Notes: generated by a model not told the origin, from the letters alone. A stretch of DNA of 64,000 nt from Gnetum montanum (GCA_015680685.1 MNCI01028380.1:59425-123424); one strand, 5' to 3'; positions 1-17,498 are shown, numbered from the stretch's first letter. Numbers and translations: made by a program.

Positions 1-1651
1 ATAGGCATAGCTAACCCTACCTTCGCGTGAGGGCAAGCTGGAAAAGAAAACGAAGGCAGAGTGCCTTGGATGGTCTACACAAAAATCAACCAAGGACTTC
101 CCTAAATGTAAGCTATGGCTTACGTTGGGGTTCTCGTAATTGATGTTCAAAATGTAAACCGTAACGCACGAAATGCAAACATAGCGTATACAGAACTGGT
201 ATTGTAAAAAAAATGTAAAATGAATCTAAAAAAGAGTAAAAAATACAATGGAAGGCAAAAATAAACTGTATTACATTTCTTAGAATGAATGTGCACTGGT
301 CAAAGTGTAGCTGTGCATGTGGGTGGCAGGTCAAGTGCTAAGCCTCGGGGTGATATGCTTGCAAGTGCTTGGATGCTGGGAGTCAGGTGCGCTTGAGCAT
401 CCAAAAGTTGCCAGTCAATGTTTCCTAAGCTGTCAACCTTCAAGATTGTCAACCCTGTTTATGTGAATTGATAGGGTATTTATAAGGTTTGGCTAGGCTC
501 GAGTGCAGAATTCATGGATGGAATCAACGGTTGAGAAATGAGAGGAAAATGGATCAAGTGACACGTGTTTGATGGACAGCTATGTATGAATTGGATGTGT
601 GTAGGCAAGTTATGTTCTTTGACTAGATGCACTGTATCTTACAATGTGTGTTAGCTTACGCAAGCTAGCTTATGCTCATGGAAGCACATACAATTTTGAG
701 CGTAAGAGCTTGGCAAGGTCACAAATGATGAAAATTTACAATGAAAATGATAATGTACAACAAGAGAGATTGACTCCAGCTCGCTTGAAACTTCTCAGTC
801 TTTGAATTGACTACTGCAGGATGTCAATTTGAGTGATTTTATGGCTGTTTGAGGTGTCTCTATTTCACCAGGACTTCCAGTGTGAGTTGATTTTGTCCTA
901 GCGTATCCTCAGCGTGTGTTTGGCATGCTTTTGACCAAGCATGACTGGTACTCACATTGCACTCACACTATCAGCATGACCTCAATGTGAGTGAGCTAAA
1001 AATGACATATTTCACATCAAATTTTAATTTTTGAAGCCTGTTCTTTAAGTGCAATGATTGCTTGACTTTTTTTGACCCTAAGAGTGATCTGCAAGTCAAA
1101 AACTGAGCTTGAGAGTGACTTGTTTTGATCCACTTTTGGTAGCTCATGCTAGACTCACGCTGCCAGCGTGAGTGCAGCGTGACCACAACGTGAGCTGTAA
1201 AAACTTGCAATTTTGGACCTGAAATCTAGATTCTAGAGACTGGGACTTGAAGTTGTCAACAATGAACCTTGAGGATGACTTTCACCCTTGAAATCAAATC
1301 ATTTTGACTCAGTTTCGAGGTTCTCACAGTTGCTCACGCTACCAACGTGACCTCAGCATGACCATCAATGTGAGTAAGAAGACTTGCATAATTTAACCCA
1401 AAATCTGAACTCCTGAATGTTGAAATTGAAGTAGGGAATAGTGATCCTTGAGGATGGCTTACAACCTCAGATTGGACCATCTTTGACTTGATTTTGAAGC
1501 TATTGGAGTTACTCATGCTGAGAGCAAGCTAGCTTGACAATGTGAGTAAGCTGGGCGTGAGTTCCATGCCTTAGTCAAATTTTGCCTCCTGAAAGCCAAA
1601 AAGGATCTGAGTTGTTCTCGTTTCAAAGTGTTAGGCTGAAATTAGTGGTGT
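1..1651 (-). mobile_element. Possible LTR of an unrelated retrotransposon inserted in element E gag
   Basis: The minus-strand gag of element E stops abruptly near 1645-1651. The sequence to the left begins, read on the minus strand, with TGAAACACC, so it opens with the TG expected of an LTR. A minus-strand TATAAATA at about 479-489 lies downstream of a block of palindromic tandem repeats (952-1561), which would fit a U3-TATA-R arrangement. No protein similarity was recognised in any frame. The other end, the matching LTR and the target duplication lie outside the window, so LTR identity is an inference and the family is unknown. Confidence 0.3.
952..1561. repeat. Four degenerate tandem units with palindromic CTCACGCTG/CAGCGTGAG cores
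   Basis: Cores begin near 952, 1154, 1333 and 1511, a period of about 180-200 bp. The second core is clearest: CTCACGCTGCCAGCGTGAG, a near-perfect palindrome, followed by further GCGTGA and ACGTGAG half-sites. Between cores the units share phrases such as gactt..cttgaggatgact and a recurring tttgacttgattttgaag. The short open frames across this block have no coding character. Confidence 0.6.
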
Positions 1652-3005
1652 TTCAGCGTAGTTGTTCCTTTTGCGAGTAACCATGGCCAAGGTAATGAAG
1701 TAATAATGAATAATATCGACCCATGGCAACATCTAAGGGTTTGTATCCTCCTTGTTTCCATCCTTGGATTTACTTACACAGGTTGGACACTCGGGAGTAC
1801 ATTTAATACTTATAGTTGAATAGCTCCAACATGGTACTCCATCAACGAATGGATTCTAGTTCTAAGGACTAGTACCAGCTTTTTTCTTCCTTAATTAGTG
1901 TCCGTAGAAAAAAATTTAGCTTTTGCCATTTGTTTTCTATAGTCTTCAAGGCACATGCATCGTGGAATGCTTGTAAATGGTTTTGAGGATTAGCATTGTA
2001 TCCCCCTTCAAATCTTGGGATGGTATTCATGTCTAGTCTTTTGATCCTACTATCTTTCTGGTGCCTTGTTGGGATCCTAATAGCCTCTATTATATTTAAT
2101 ATACTTCAGGTGGCGAGTAGGAGTTCATCGTTATCATGTTGCCTATGGCGTCTATGATGCCTATGTTATTCCCTACTCTCCCTTCTCTCGCGATGTGTCT
2201 CTCTAAAATGCCCTCGCTTCCTTTCTCTACTTATTTTTTAGTGATTTCTATTTTGCCTACCATTGTCCTCATGGTCTTGCCCTCTGTGACTGCATTCAGA
2301 TCTCAAAGAAGAGGGGGAAGAAGATGATGAAGGTGAAGAGGAAGGAGGACTATCACTATGACAACACATATCACCTTCTCTTCAATGGTCACGACCTCGG
2401 TCGCAGTCATGATTGGAATGTCCATCATTGTCATGCACTCGTGTTCCTTTTCTAGATCCTTTGTGTCCATTGGTACCAAAACCTAGATTATGAATAGTTG
2501 AGTGAAGATTCTGGTACTTAGCTCATTGACCGAAGTTAATGAGAGGAACATAATTTTTTGGAAAACCTCTCGAGAGAGGTTCACCACCATCATTTTCACT
2601 TAGGACATACGAGACATCTTGAGACCACTTCCCCTTCATGGATTCGTAATGTCTCTCCTGTTGCAGATCCCTCTGGCATTGTGCCTTCGTGGGTTGATAC
2701 TTTCTTGAGTCTTGTTCATGCAAAACATACTTTGATTGTAAGTTCTACATACCAATTTGTGTGAGAGCATGAAGAAGCATGCTCAGGATTGAGCGATTGG
2801 GAGGTAGCACTATGTTACCTTCTAAATCACACCATCGCAACTGTTCATCCTAGTGGAGGATAAAGGTAAAATCTGGTACATACTCATTAGGATGAGCGTA
2901 TACCATGCAAAACTGGGGCACTGGTGGATCATCATGTGCACCCTGCCTTCGATTATTCATGGTATCGGACCTAGTTGATGAAGCATTCTCATAAGAAGGA
3001 GACAT
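1645..3005 (-). pseudogene. Element E gag (Ty3/gypsy), decayed and 3'-truncated
   Basis: Capsid polyprotein of a Ty3/gypsy element, which would form the virus-like particle. Read on the minus strand from the ATG at 3005, it opens with MSPSYENASSTRSD, then YAHPNEYVPDFTFILH and LEGNIVLPPNRS, which match the N-terminal gag of elements B and D. Further left (about 1770-2020) comes the retrotransposon-gag core: IPRFEGGYNANPQNHLQAF, HDACA, then IQGWKQGG and RYYSLLLHYLGHGY. It stops just after the GHGY motif, where D continues LRHIINGL, so it was cut by whatever occupies 1-1651. Frame breaks and TAG/TAA stops at Gln or Trp positions show it is dead. No zinc knuckle or pol is visible. Confidence 0.8.
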
Positions 3006-3120
3006 GATTGATTACTCAGTGTGTGGTACTCTTTTCCAGTGATTGTAGGATAGCTAACTTTAAGGGTTCATTCCAATGATGGAAAGATTTCCTAAGTTCT
3101 AATCAGTGCACAAACAACAA

Positions 3121-3140
3121 AATCCCTAACAACGATGCCA
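3121..3140 (-). other. Primer-binding site of element E (tRNA-Asp type)
   Basis: Directly inside the LTR edge, after one base, the minus strand reads TGGCATCGTTGTTAGGG. This matches the complement of a plant tRNA-Asp(GUC) 3' end (TGGCGCCGTTGCCGGGG) with several C-to-T and G-to-A changes. Elements A, B, C and D carry the same site at the same place. Confidence 0.8.
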
Positions 3141-3141
3141 A

Positions 3142-4011
3142 TGATGAGAGGCAAGGTACCCCTACATCCAATCATACAAATACGAACATTCACGTGCGAT
3201 CTAGTCACACTCCAAGGATTAAGTGCTTATGCACCTATGCAGAATAAGGATGAGTTATGCAGTCATTGTCTTCACAAGCTTACTTGTAAGGCACAATTGT
3301 ATGGTTAAGTAAACTTGAGGTGTATGATTTTTATGTTTTTCTTTTATATTTTCTATCTTGGTCTCCTAAGTGTGTGCAATGAAAATATTTAATTAACTAA
3401 GGGGTTTTCTAACTCTAATGTGAATCAAATCCTAACACCAACATCCTTTCCCACTCTCTAGACACATCTTGAACTAGTGTAACACTATTAGGATAACCAA
3501 ATGCTAGTTGTTACTAGGTTACCAAGTGTTCCATGTATACTCGAAGTGGTCATGCTGAGTGTGCTAATTTATTAATAATTGATAATTAATAATTCTATGG
3601 AAATAACATTAATTAAGTACTGAAAGCATCAAATAACAGTAAACAACATTAAATGCAATAATTAAGCTATTCTGAATGTTGCAAGGTTTATCACAAAGTT
3701 CATCTTTATTTTCAGACACAAGGTGTGCTCAGCTACACAATGCTCAAATAAAGATCTGTTCACTCTATGACTCCTATTACAGGCACTCAGAAATAATTCT
3801 AACTTTGGAATAGAAAAATTGCAAGAGTTTGGCTAAGGGACTGAAAAAATACCCCCCAAGACCAAGCACCTCTGTCTCTTATTTATAGCCAATGAGACAG
3901 GCTTCAACATCAAATGTTCGATGTTGCTTGGTCCATTCGATATTGTGTATCCGATATCGAGGATTCGATATCGTGGGTCCGATATCGGGTCACTTATTTT
4001 GTGATTGATCA
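3142..4011 (-). repeat. 5' LTR of element E (minus orientation)
   Basis: About 870 bp, running on the minus strand from TGATCAATCA at 4011 to TCATCA at 3142. It carries three perfect CGATATCG octamers and one CGATATTG, at exact 14 bp spacing (3938, 3952, 3966, 3980). A TATA box follows (GGCTATAAATAAG on the minus strand, about 3877-3889). Downstream it shares with A, B and C the conserved phrases around the AATAAAG polyadenylation-like signal and the closing GGGGTACCTTGC..CTCATCA. The primer site abuts its inner edge. Confidence 0.85.
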
Positions 4012-4847
4012 CTTAGTGTATCATTTGGGTGTAGGGGTGACTATTTGAAACCTAAAATATTTTTTTAATAATATTTATCCCTAAGAAATATAGTCAAATT
4101 TAAACTTTATAACGTAGTTTTGCCCACTAGAATCAAATCCATAACTTGAAATTACCAAGTCAAGAGTCTTATCATATTACTACCAAAGTATGATCTTATG
4201 TGTCAAGTAGGTGGTAAAGCACTTAACTATTCTGAAGCCTTAGAATCAATATTTTTCTATTGATATTAGCCACTCTCATGTGGATGTTCATGATCCTAGA
4301 TGTTTTCTTTACATCATGGGAGACTCATTCATCCATCACTTTTTTACTTATCCCCTTTGAATTTCTTGGTCTTTGTGTAATTCATATTTAAATTATGTTA
4401 ACCCAAGGTTAGCAAAATGTTTATTTGTTGATACCTCTTGACTTCAAGAATTTTACTTCTCTCTTGGAGTTAATTTCATCCCCTTGTTCATTATGTCATT
4501 TGGATATTTTGATGTAATATGTCTTATCACAAAGATTCTTAAACTATATTTTTTCCTTTTTCAATTCAAAATAACATCATTCAATAACTCATGCTTCAAT
4601 TGTAGCACTAAATCTATTGCTCTTTAATTTTTCTGATTTCTTTTCATAGAAAGGCTTTAGTAGAAAATGACAACCCAAGAGGGAGCTCCTAAAAGATGAA
4701 AAAGTCTAATCCTATTTCTAACCTAAAGGAGAGGTTTTTTAAAATTAGTTTTAAAGATAAAAACCTAAAAAGGCATCCCCAAAACTATTATGTTGTATTG
4801 GAGTTTCATTTGTTTTTTATGCTCCTCTATTATTGTGCTCAATAGGT

Positions 4848-4996
4848 GGCTCAAGTGGTTAATTCATTTTGTCTTATTAGGAAAAAGGTTACTAGTTCAA
4901 GTCATGCTCAAGGCCTTGTTATATTAGAATAGAATTCCTCCTAAGAATCATGTTGACTATATCTTGGAGTGTAGTTATAGTTATTCTTTGATTTTT
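4848..4996 (+). repeat. tRNA-derived SINE-like repeat, family 1
   Basis: Begins GTGGCTCAAGTGGTTAAT, which resembles the Pol III A box of tRNA-Ser/Leu (TGGCCGAGTGGTTAA). AGTTCAAGTCATG at a B-box distance and a T-rich end follow. Near-identical heads recur at 54780-54900 (minus), about 55049-55075 (minus) and 57508-57560 (plus), so it is a dispersed family rather than a tRNA gene. No cloverleaf can be drawn. Confidence 0.55.
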
Positions 4997-6377
4997 TTTT
5001 TTATTAACAAGAAGCCTTTGGTAAGAAGTGAAAACCTAGTTAGGCACTTTTAAATGAGGGCAAGGTCTAATCTTTTCCCTCCCCCAAAGGAGATCTTTTT
5101 CAAAATTGGTTGTAAGGATGAAAACTTGAAAAGGCATCCCCAAAATCATTAGGCCTTTCCTTTTTGTTAATTTGTAGTTTCGTGTCTTTACATTGCTCCT
5201 CTGCTTTTGTACTTTGATTTTTTAATTTTTTTAATATATATTTATTTTGGGATCTAGCAACCGTCCTCATTCTTTATCACCCAGTTAATGAAAAATGTTA
5301 TTATTAGTAATAATATAGAAGCCATAAATAAATATGCTCATGCACATAAATAAATCAACTAATAAAGTTGTATCATCCATAAATTGCATAATTTTTTTCT
5401 TTGCAAGATGTTTTGGATCATACTAGGTTTATCATCAGTTACAATTGAGTTTTTAAGGGATAAAGAGAGAATAAACAACGTTAATGACTAGTTGACATGT
5501 ATTAGGTAATAGTTTTAGAAAAATTGGTTAGCTGTACAAAAAAAATTTAAACATATAATAATTATAATAAAAATAACTAGTTGTAAGAAAAAAAGTGAAA
5601 GAAAAGAAGGAAAGAAAAAAATTTTAAGAGATATAACAACTAGTTGTAGAAAAAAGTTAGTACAAATAGAAGAGTAGGGAAAGTAGGGAATATACATATT
5701 GTTAGTTTAATGAGTATAAGGGGATAGTACTTTTTAGGAAAAGTAAAACTATGATTTTAAAAATGATGTTAAAACAAAATAAATTAAAAGAATTAGTTAA
5801 AAAATATAAAACATTTAAGATGGAAAAAAATCAATAATATAATTTTGGCCTAGTTTTGGCCTAGAGGCCAACTACCAATCATAGATTGATAACATTAAAT
5901 AATGTTTCAGCCATAATGCTGAGGGGGAGCTTATTGGTAATGCTAAATAATATCCTATTCATAACACTTTGGGAGAGCCTATAAGTAATGCTACATAATA
6001 TTCCATCTATAATGCCAACATGTTTTCTCCAAGTAAAATTGCAAGTTTTATGTTTATGTCTTTGTATTACAATGCACAAGGAATGAAATTTGGAAGGGCA
6101 AGGGAAGCATGCATGGAAAACAACAATCCATGAGAATTCAAAAAGACTTTGTAACACAAGATTTACTACTAAACTTGGAATTATTTATCCTTCTCATCAT
6201 GCAATTATAGTAATCTAATCAAAATTACTATGGAATACATTGAATTTGGTAAAGTGGCAACTTAAATAATTTTCAATATAGTAGATGAACTAAAATTCAA
6301 CCCATTTTTTGCAAGATTCTCTTCACCTAATTATAGATATATATTATAAATATATAACTAAGCTAGTGATAAAGGGT

Positions 6378-6525
6378 TTGTCATTTGGAGTGATGGTAAG
6401 ATGCTCATTTCTCAAGTCGAAGACTTGGGTTTGAGCGTAGGTGCAACTACTTGAAAAGGTTAGGCTTTCACTCATCTACCAACCCTCCTATGATCCCACT
6501 TAGCAAGATAAACACTATGGCTTTA
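6378..6525 (+). repeat. tRNA-related SINE-like repeat, family 2
   Basis: Shares GTAATGGTAAG-type sequence, GTGCTCATTTCT, a GGGTTTGAGCGTAGG B-box-like segment and the later CTACTTGAAAAGGTTAGG..TCACTCATCTACCA with 57334-57480. The two boxes and length are typical of a SINE body. No target duplication was identified. Confidence 0.5.
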
Positions 6526-6779
6526 GGTGATGATCTTTTTTATAATTGAGTAAATGATATAACAATCATACTTGAACTCTCAACTTTTAACATCTTTGGC
6601 AATGAGTTTATAAATAAGCATAAAACATACTATAAGCTATTTTAAAAGAAAAAGAAAAAAATTAATGAGAGAAAAGATAACCTAGATTTCCAATTCGATT
6701 TTTAGATTACCTTTTTTTGTTAAAATAGGCCACTATGTTAAGTGGGTAAAGTAACCTTGATCTTGACTAACAACATTAG

Positions 6780-7200
6780 AATACATTCTAATTTCAAGGG
6801 CTTCTCTAATTTTTCTATCTACAAAGTTATCTATTACATAAAGAACTTTACTATTATCTATTAAGCATTTATTATTTCTAAAGGAGTTAACATTTTATAT
6901 GTGCCCTACAAGAAGTAATATCTATTATATTGTATATCTTTCAAGTTCTCTTTCAATCCGATAGAGAAAGTTCTACCAATTTTACCAATATGACATTTAC
7001 CATAAATGCAAGAAATTTTATAAACATCACTATTATTTAGAATATTCTTTCTATTTTTAAGACAATGAAAAAAATTGTTCTAATGTCATGTTTTTTAGAT
7101 AGTCTATTCCTAGACTACATTTACAACCTATTAGTATATGCTTCTTCTTGTTTTCTAAACTCTAACTATTTAGAAATACCTTTAATGTAGGAAATGGTGA
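6780..7200 (-). pseudogene. Penelope-like retroelement relic with GIY-YIG endonuclease domain
   Basis: On the minus strand three blocks appear in the order typical of the C-terminus of Penelope-like elements: ISYIKGIS (7172-7195), KKHDIRTIF (7065-7103), then DVYKISCIYGKCHIGKIGR followed by TFSIGLKEN (about 6942-7030). The last block is the GIY-YIG nuclease core. The GIY tyrosine is present in VYKI, YIG has become HIG, and the catalytic-type arginine of the GR motif is kept. Frameshifts separate the blocks, and the reverse transcriptase that should lie further right was not found: homology ends near 7240 at another repeat. In plants, GIY-YIG Penelope-like elements are best known from conifers (Dryad elements). 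The domain call rests on motif recognition only. Confidence 0.7.
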
Positions 7201-7239
7201 TGAGTTTTTTATTTTAAAATTTATTATTATCTAAATTTT

Positions 7240-7390
7240 TTGAGTTAGTAAAGTTATTATGTAATTGAAATAACTAAGATAATATTAAATAACAATCATC
7301 ATAAACAAATATTGTAAAAATTGCAATGCTCTCTTAAAGCATGTTGATAGTAGTTCCAACAAGTTTGTAATTTATAACATATAAGCACCA
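7240..7390 (+). repeat. Dispersed repeat shared with 10940-11090
   Basis: Shares long stretches in the same orientation with 10940-11090, for example TTATTATGTAATTGAA against TATTATGCAATTGAA, then AAGATAAT, ATCATA..AA.TATT.TAAAAATT and GTTGATAGTAG. A 5' extension of the 10890 copy matches 5295-5370. No coding content was seen. Confidence 0.55.
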
Positions 7391-8380
7391 TCAAGTTAAT
7401 GATACTCATACTCACATTCCCATTCTCAAATGGATTTATTTCATAACCAAGATGGTGTCATTTTAAAACAAATATTGGAATTATTGTAATAAGACCCTTT
7501 ATAAAAGGGTACATTGTAATAATAAGCATGTCTCTTGAGGTGGCCTTTGGAGGTTTGACCTGAGGTATTTATACCAAGAGGATTAGAGGTTGTATCAACA
7601 TAGAGTTGCAAAGCTAGTAAACATGAGTAATGAGAACTAAATGAATCAAGATAGGAAGGTGACTAGCCATCACTTTTGGCTAGGTCTAGGCCTAATTGTG
7701 ATGGCAGTGCTAGATTGCCTCTAACGGATAGATTCCAAAGGAAGATAAGCTCAGGGAACCCTCAAAACATAGCCCAAATACATACAATTATTCCACATTT
7801 TTTCATTAATGCAATTCCTTTTCATTTTCTTTTGCATTTTCACTATCATATTCATTACATACAATGTCACATGTTCCATAGATTTGACATTTGCCATGAC
7901 ATCCAAGAATGGGATGTCACAAATACTGATACTAAAATTTTATTACATTTGTGTAGATCCAAAGGATCTATCAAACAAATTAACTTGTGCAAAAGGCATT
8001 CCTAAGTACAATAGATGTGTCTAATATGCATGTAGCTTAAACATGTCTTCTATGTAATTCTACCATAGTCAACATATTCTATCTTCATGTTGCTCATTGT
8101 TCCATCTTCTAGTTTCTACTCAAAGATGGTATGATCTTATTCTTACTCTGCTAATTAGTGCTCCCATGAATATTGGAATTGTTGCATGTAGATATTATAT
8201 TTTATCATATCTACCACCTATAATATGTTGCCAATAAAACTGAATCTTTTTTTATATTTATGCTTCATGTCATCTAAAACTTTCTTTATAATAAGTTTTC
8301 AAATTTGTTCTGAATTTAGTATTTCATCAATATTATCAATACCTCATTTTTGTAGCTACAATTATCCTTCATGGAACCAT
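7391..8380. other. Intergenic sequence, no gene recognised
   Basis: The longest frame (7676-8005, plus) has no recognisable domain and a composition like the surrounding DNA. The stretch 7490-7720 (AAAGGGTACATTGTAATAAT, then GGATGTCACA near 7912) has the look of an LTR fragment, but no partner was found. Confidence 0.4.
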
Positions 8381-10600
8381 CCTTGTTGCTAAGATTTTGG
8401 GATGATCTCTCCTAAGATCTTATTGCTATTTTTATTACTCATGTAAAAAGTTAGGAACTAATACATTGCTTCAACTTCTAATGGCAACATGTTAGCTCTT
8501 AATAAAAGTATTACATATGGGACATGAATTTTCACCTTAAATTCATTCCAAAAGAAAAGTTTTTGAATTTTTTCAATTCTCTACTATGATTCTTATTTAA
8601 AACCTCGGCCCCACATCATGCATCCATAAATTACTATAGTTTATATAATTTTTTGAGAAATATATTTCAAATTATTCAAGCTCAAATATTGTGATTGCTA
8701 CATTTGTTATTGAAAATGTTCCGACCATTTGCAAATCACTATGATATACAATGCTTCCATTTATAATTTTGATAGCATTCTACTCCCAAGTATCTATATG
8801 TATCCACAATCTCAAGTCTTTTATTATTTAACTAGAAAGTGAAATTGAAACTTTTACTTTTACTTTTGTCCATGTGACACTTTGGATCCATCAAATCAAT
8901 CGTGTCTTTGAATTTGCTATTAGTGCTACATCATTTACAAAGGTTAAAAGTGGTATCCATGATTGATCCACTTTGATAACATGATTTGTAGATACCTATT
9001 TAATCCACTCTTCTAATTCATTAATAAAAATGACAAACAATATTGATGAAAGAGGATAGCCTTGCTTTACTCCTATGTTATTGTAAAATTAACAAGATGG
9101 TGTAGTTTCTTCATTTTTTAATTCAAAATTATTTCTTTATATAAATTTTAAATCACATTGAGTAAACCAAAATAAACATTCAATTTGATCCATAATTGTT
9201 TTCTAATCCCAAAGTCAAATGTTTTAGTAAAATCCACAAAGCAAATAAATATTTTACCTTATTTGCTTTTTGCTTGTTCAATACAATATTTGAAAGTAAT
9301 AAGATGATCTAGGATAGAATGTTTTTTTCTAAATCGGGCTTATGAAACCACATGTAAATTATTTCCTGTTGTCAAGTATCCTAATTGTTTTTATCAAAAT
9401 GGTACCTAACAACTTTGCAAAAAATGTACTAATCATGATAGATTAAATATGATTTTTCTCCTTTTCTAAAAAGCATAACTATACTAATCATTCAATATTT
9501 AGTCAAATAATTTTGAAGTAGGATTTTCCAAGTCTCTCTTCAAACTAACTCTCCATGACATTTTAATAATTCAAAATACAATTCTTTTGCATCTACAACT
9601 TTTCTAGAAGCTAATTTCTCAATTCCATCTAATACTTCATCATATCTAGGGTATGCAACTAGTTATGGTATTCATCTTATGTTAAACCAAATTTGTATAG
9701 AACCCTTTTATCTGTGCAAACAGAATATCATTACTTGGAGAAACTTTATTGCTAAAAGTTTTCAAATTTTTTTTTGAACTTGCTTTATCATTTACACCAT
9801 ATTTCTTTGATAACTCTTTTAGAATTTTTTTTCTTAAAGTAATTTTATGTAGTTCCTATTTAAAGCTTTTTTATTATACAAATTTTTTATAGCTAATCTT
9901 GCTTGTAGAAATTCTTCATCAAACTATTTCTTACCCATAAACTTTTGTTGCATTGTAACATTTTTTTCAACCTCTAATAATATGTTTTTTTAACCAATCT
10001 TCAAACGTTTTTGTTTGCAACAAATTTTGTACCTGTTGCTTAAAAGAATCTATATCTACAGTTGTAATATGTTTTTTTTATTTTTTAAACATTGCTTATA
10101 GTTAGAATGTAGTTCTTTAATGGAATATTATAAAAAATGGTGTAGAGATTTTGTCAATTTACCACCAACATAAAAGTCAATGATTCCTAGTACATTTTAA
10201 GAGGTGGTTAGCAATACATGAATACATAATGTTTTCCTTCTTTTTCAAAAGTAAATCTTGAGCTTGATAAAAAAAATTTAATACGATTTAAAATGATAAA
10301 ATGAAAACCTTGACCCCATTCTAACATTTGATTTTCTATTTGATTTGTTTTTGTACCTTTTGATATTCTTTCCTATCTAATTATAATTTGACCATAATCT
10401 TACATATCTAGCCATCCTTGATTACTAAAATCTACTTAGAACCAATACTTGCATTAAAGTTACCACATATATAACCTTTCCTTAATTTAATTTCTACTAT
10501 ATCTTATTCTAAATATTGAAAATATTTTTAAAAAGGTATTTTTTAAAAATAAACCTAACTTTGAAAAATATGTTGGCTTCCAATGGGTAAATGTAACAAA
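8380..10600 (-). pseudogene. LINE (non-LTR retrotransposon) relic, endonuclease plus reverse transcriptase
   Basis: Read on the minus strand. At about 10440-10482 it shows GYICGNFNASIG, the GDFNA motif of an APE-type endonuclease with D changed to N. Reverse transcriptase blocks follow to the left: CFVDFTKTFD (about 9230), GVKQGYPLSSILFVIFINEL (9005-9076), FVNDVALIA (8914-8940, the YADD box with the first Asp lost), VDTYRYLGVE, and YGCMMWGRGFK (about 8600). The order and the GVKQG..PLS and YLGV signatures fit an RTE-like LINE. Many frameshifts and stops make it inactive. No poly(A) tail or target duplication was located. Confidence 0.75.
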
Positions 10601-11416
10601 AAGCAAAGAATATTAGGCATTTTCTTTAAATAATCTTCAACCAAATATTTTGTTTATACTCGATCCATCTTTTTCATCTTAATGGCATTTTGAAATCCTT
10701 TTTTAAAATACATGATAATCCTCCTTATGGTCTCCGAGTTTGTAAGATCTAACACTTTCTATCTTTATTCTACTAAAACCAAACAACCCAAAATTTTTAA
10801 ATCTTCTTTCCAAATTTCAACTACTACAAATATCAAACTTCTTAAAAAAACCCAATATTATACAATGCAACTAGTTAATAAAACATGCTATTATATCTAA
10901 TAATATAAAAGCCAAAAACAAATATGTTAATCCACACAAGATAAATCAACTAATAAAGGTATTATGCAATTGAAGTAATTAAGATAATGTTAAAATAATA
11001 ATTATCATACATAAGTATTATAAAAATTCCAAAGCTCTCACGTTGATAGTAGGTTTCAATCGGTTTGTAAATCACATGTTTGATTCGGACAGGTAGGTTA
11101 AACTAATGCACCGTGCTTAAGTTCTACAAAAATGTAGCCTACAAGGTACAGATAGTCATCCAATTCCTTCTAACATCATCCCCTAAGAAAATTTATAAAA
11201 ATTCCAATGCTTTGATACTTCTTGTCATTAAGGTAAAGACCCTAATGACTGTAAGAATCCCCATCACCAATTCAAACTGATAATAACCCGACAGTTTCCA
11301 AAATGACACGCATGCATAATAATGCCAGATATAAAGTTTTATAATTGTTCTAAGTATATGAAATGCACTAATCCATGCTAGTGCCTGTGTTAAGGCAAAT
11401 ATACTACTACTAGAGC
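10601..11416. other. Spacer 3' of IDI, repeat debris only
   Basis: Contains the 10890-11090 copy of the dispersed repeat also present at 5295 and 7240. The region just past the IDI stop (11300-11416, read on the minus strand) has no exact AATAAA, only A/T-rich variants such as ATTATAAAAC, so the IDI poly(A) site was not placed. Nothing else was recognised. Confidence 0.5.
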
Positions 11417-17138
<5,722 letters not shown>

Positions 17139-17498
17139 GCTTTATGCTGCTCCACTCTTTTAAGTGCAGAAGAAATTAATAAGTTTGTTCAACCCAGATA
17201 AATGTTACAAAACACGTGGTTCTGCGGAGGCCTTCGGCTTCGCCAGATTCCTAAGATCCAACTCTGAACAAGAATTCAACAAGCTCATAAGTTGCCCAAG
17301 ACCACCCATTAATCACAATGTCTCAATAAATATTATTGCAGAAGTTTGCTGGGCTTCTCAAATTGCGAGGATACCCACTAGTCTCTGTCGTGAACAGAAT
17401 CTCACATCTGGGTGTTTTTGTGTCAAAAAATCTGGCAGTGGATTCCCGAGGTTTCAGGATTGCTGGAAATCAGCCACGACGCATGTCAGGATCAGGCA

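Larger units (their letters stand above)
4012..6779. other. AT-rich intergenic stretch with repeat debris
   Basis: No gene was found. A segment of about 200 bp occurs twice in direct orientation (about 4650-4845 and 5008-5215; both copies contain AAAAGGCATCCCCAAAA), with a SINE-like unit between them. A repeat shared with 10890-10960 starts near 5295. The rest is A/T-rich sequence with no open frame of note. Confidence 0.6.

Noticed and set aside
1334-1516. Minus-strand 60-codon frame as a small gene
   Set aside because: It falls inside the palindromic tandem repeat and does not persist in the neighbouring units.
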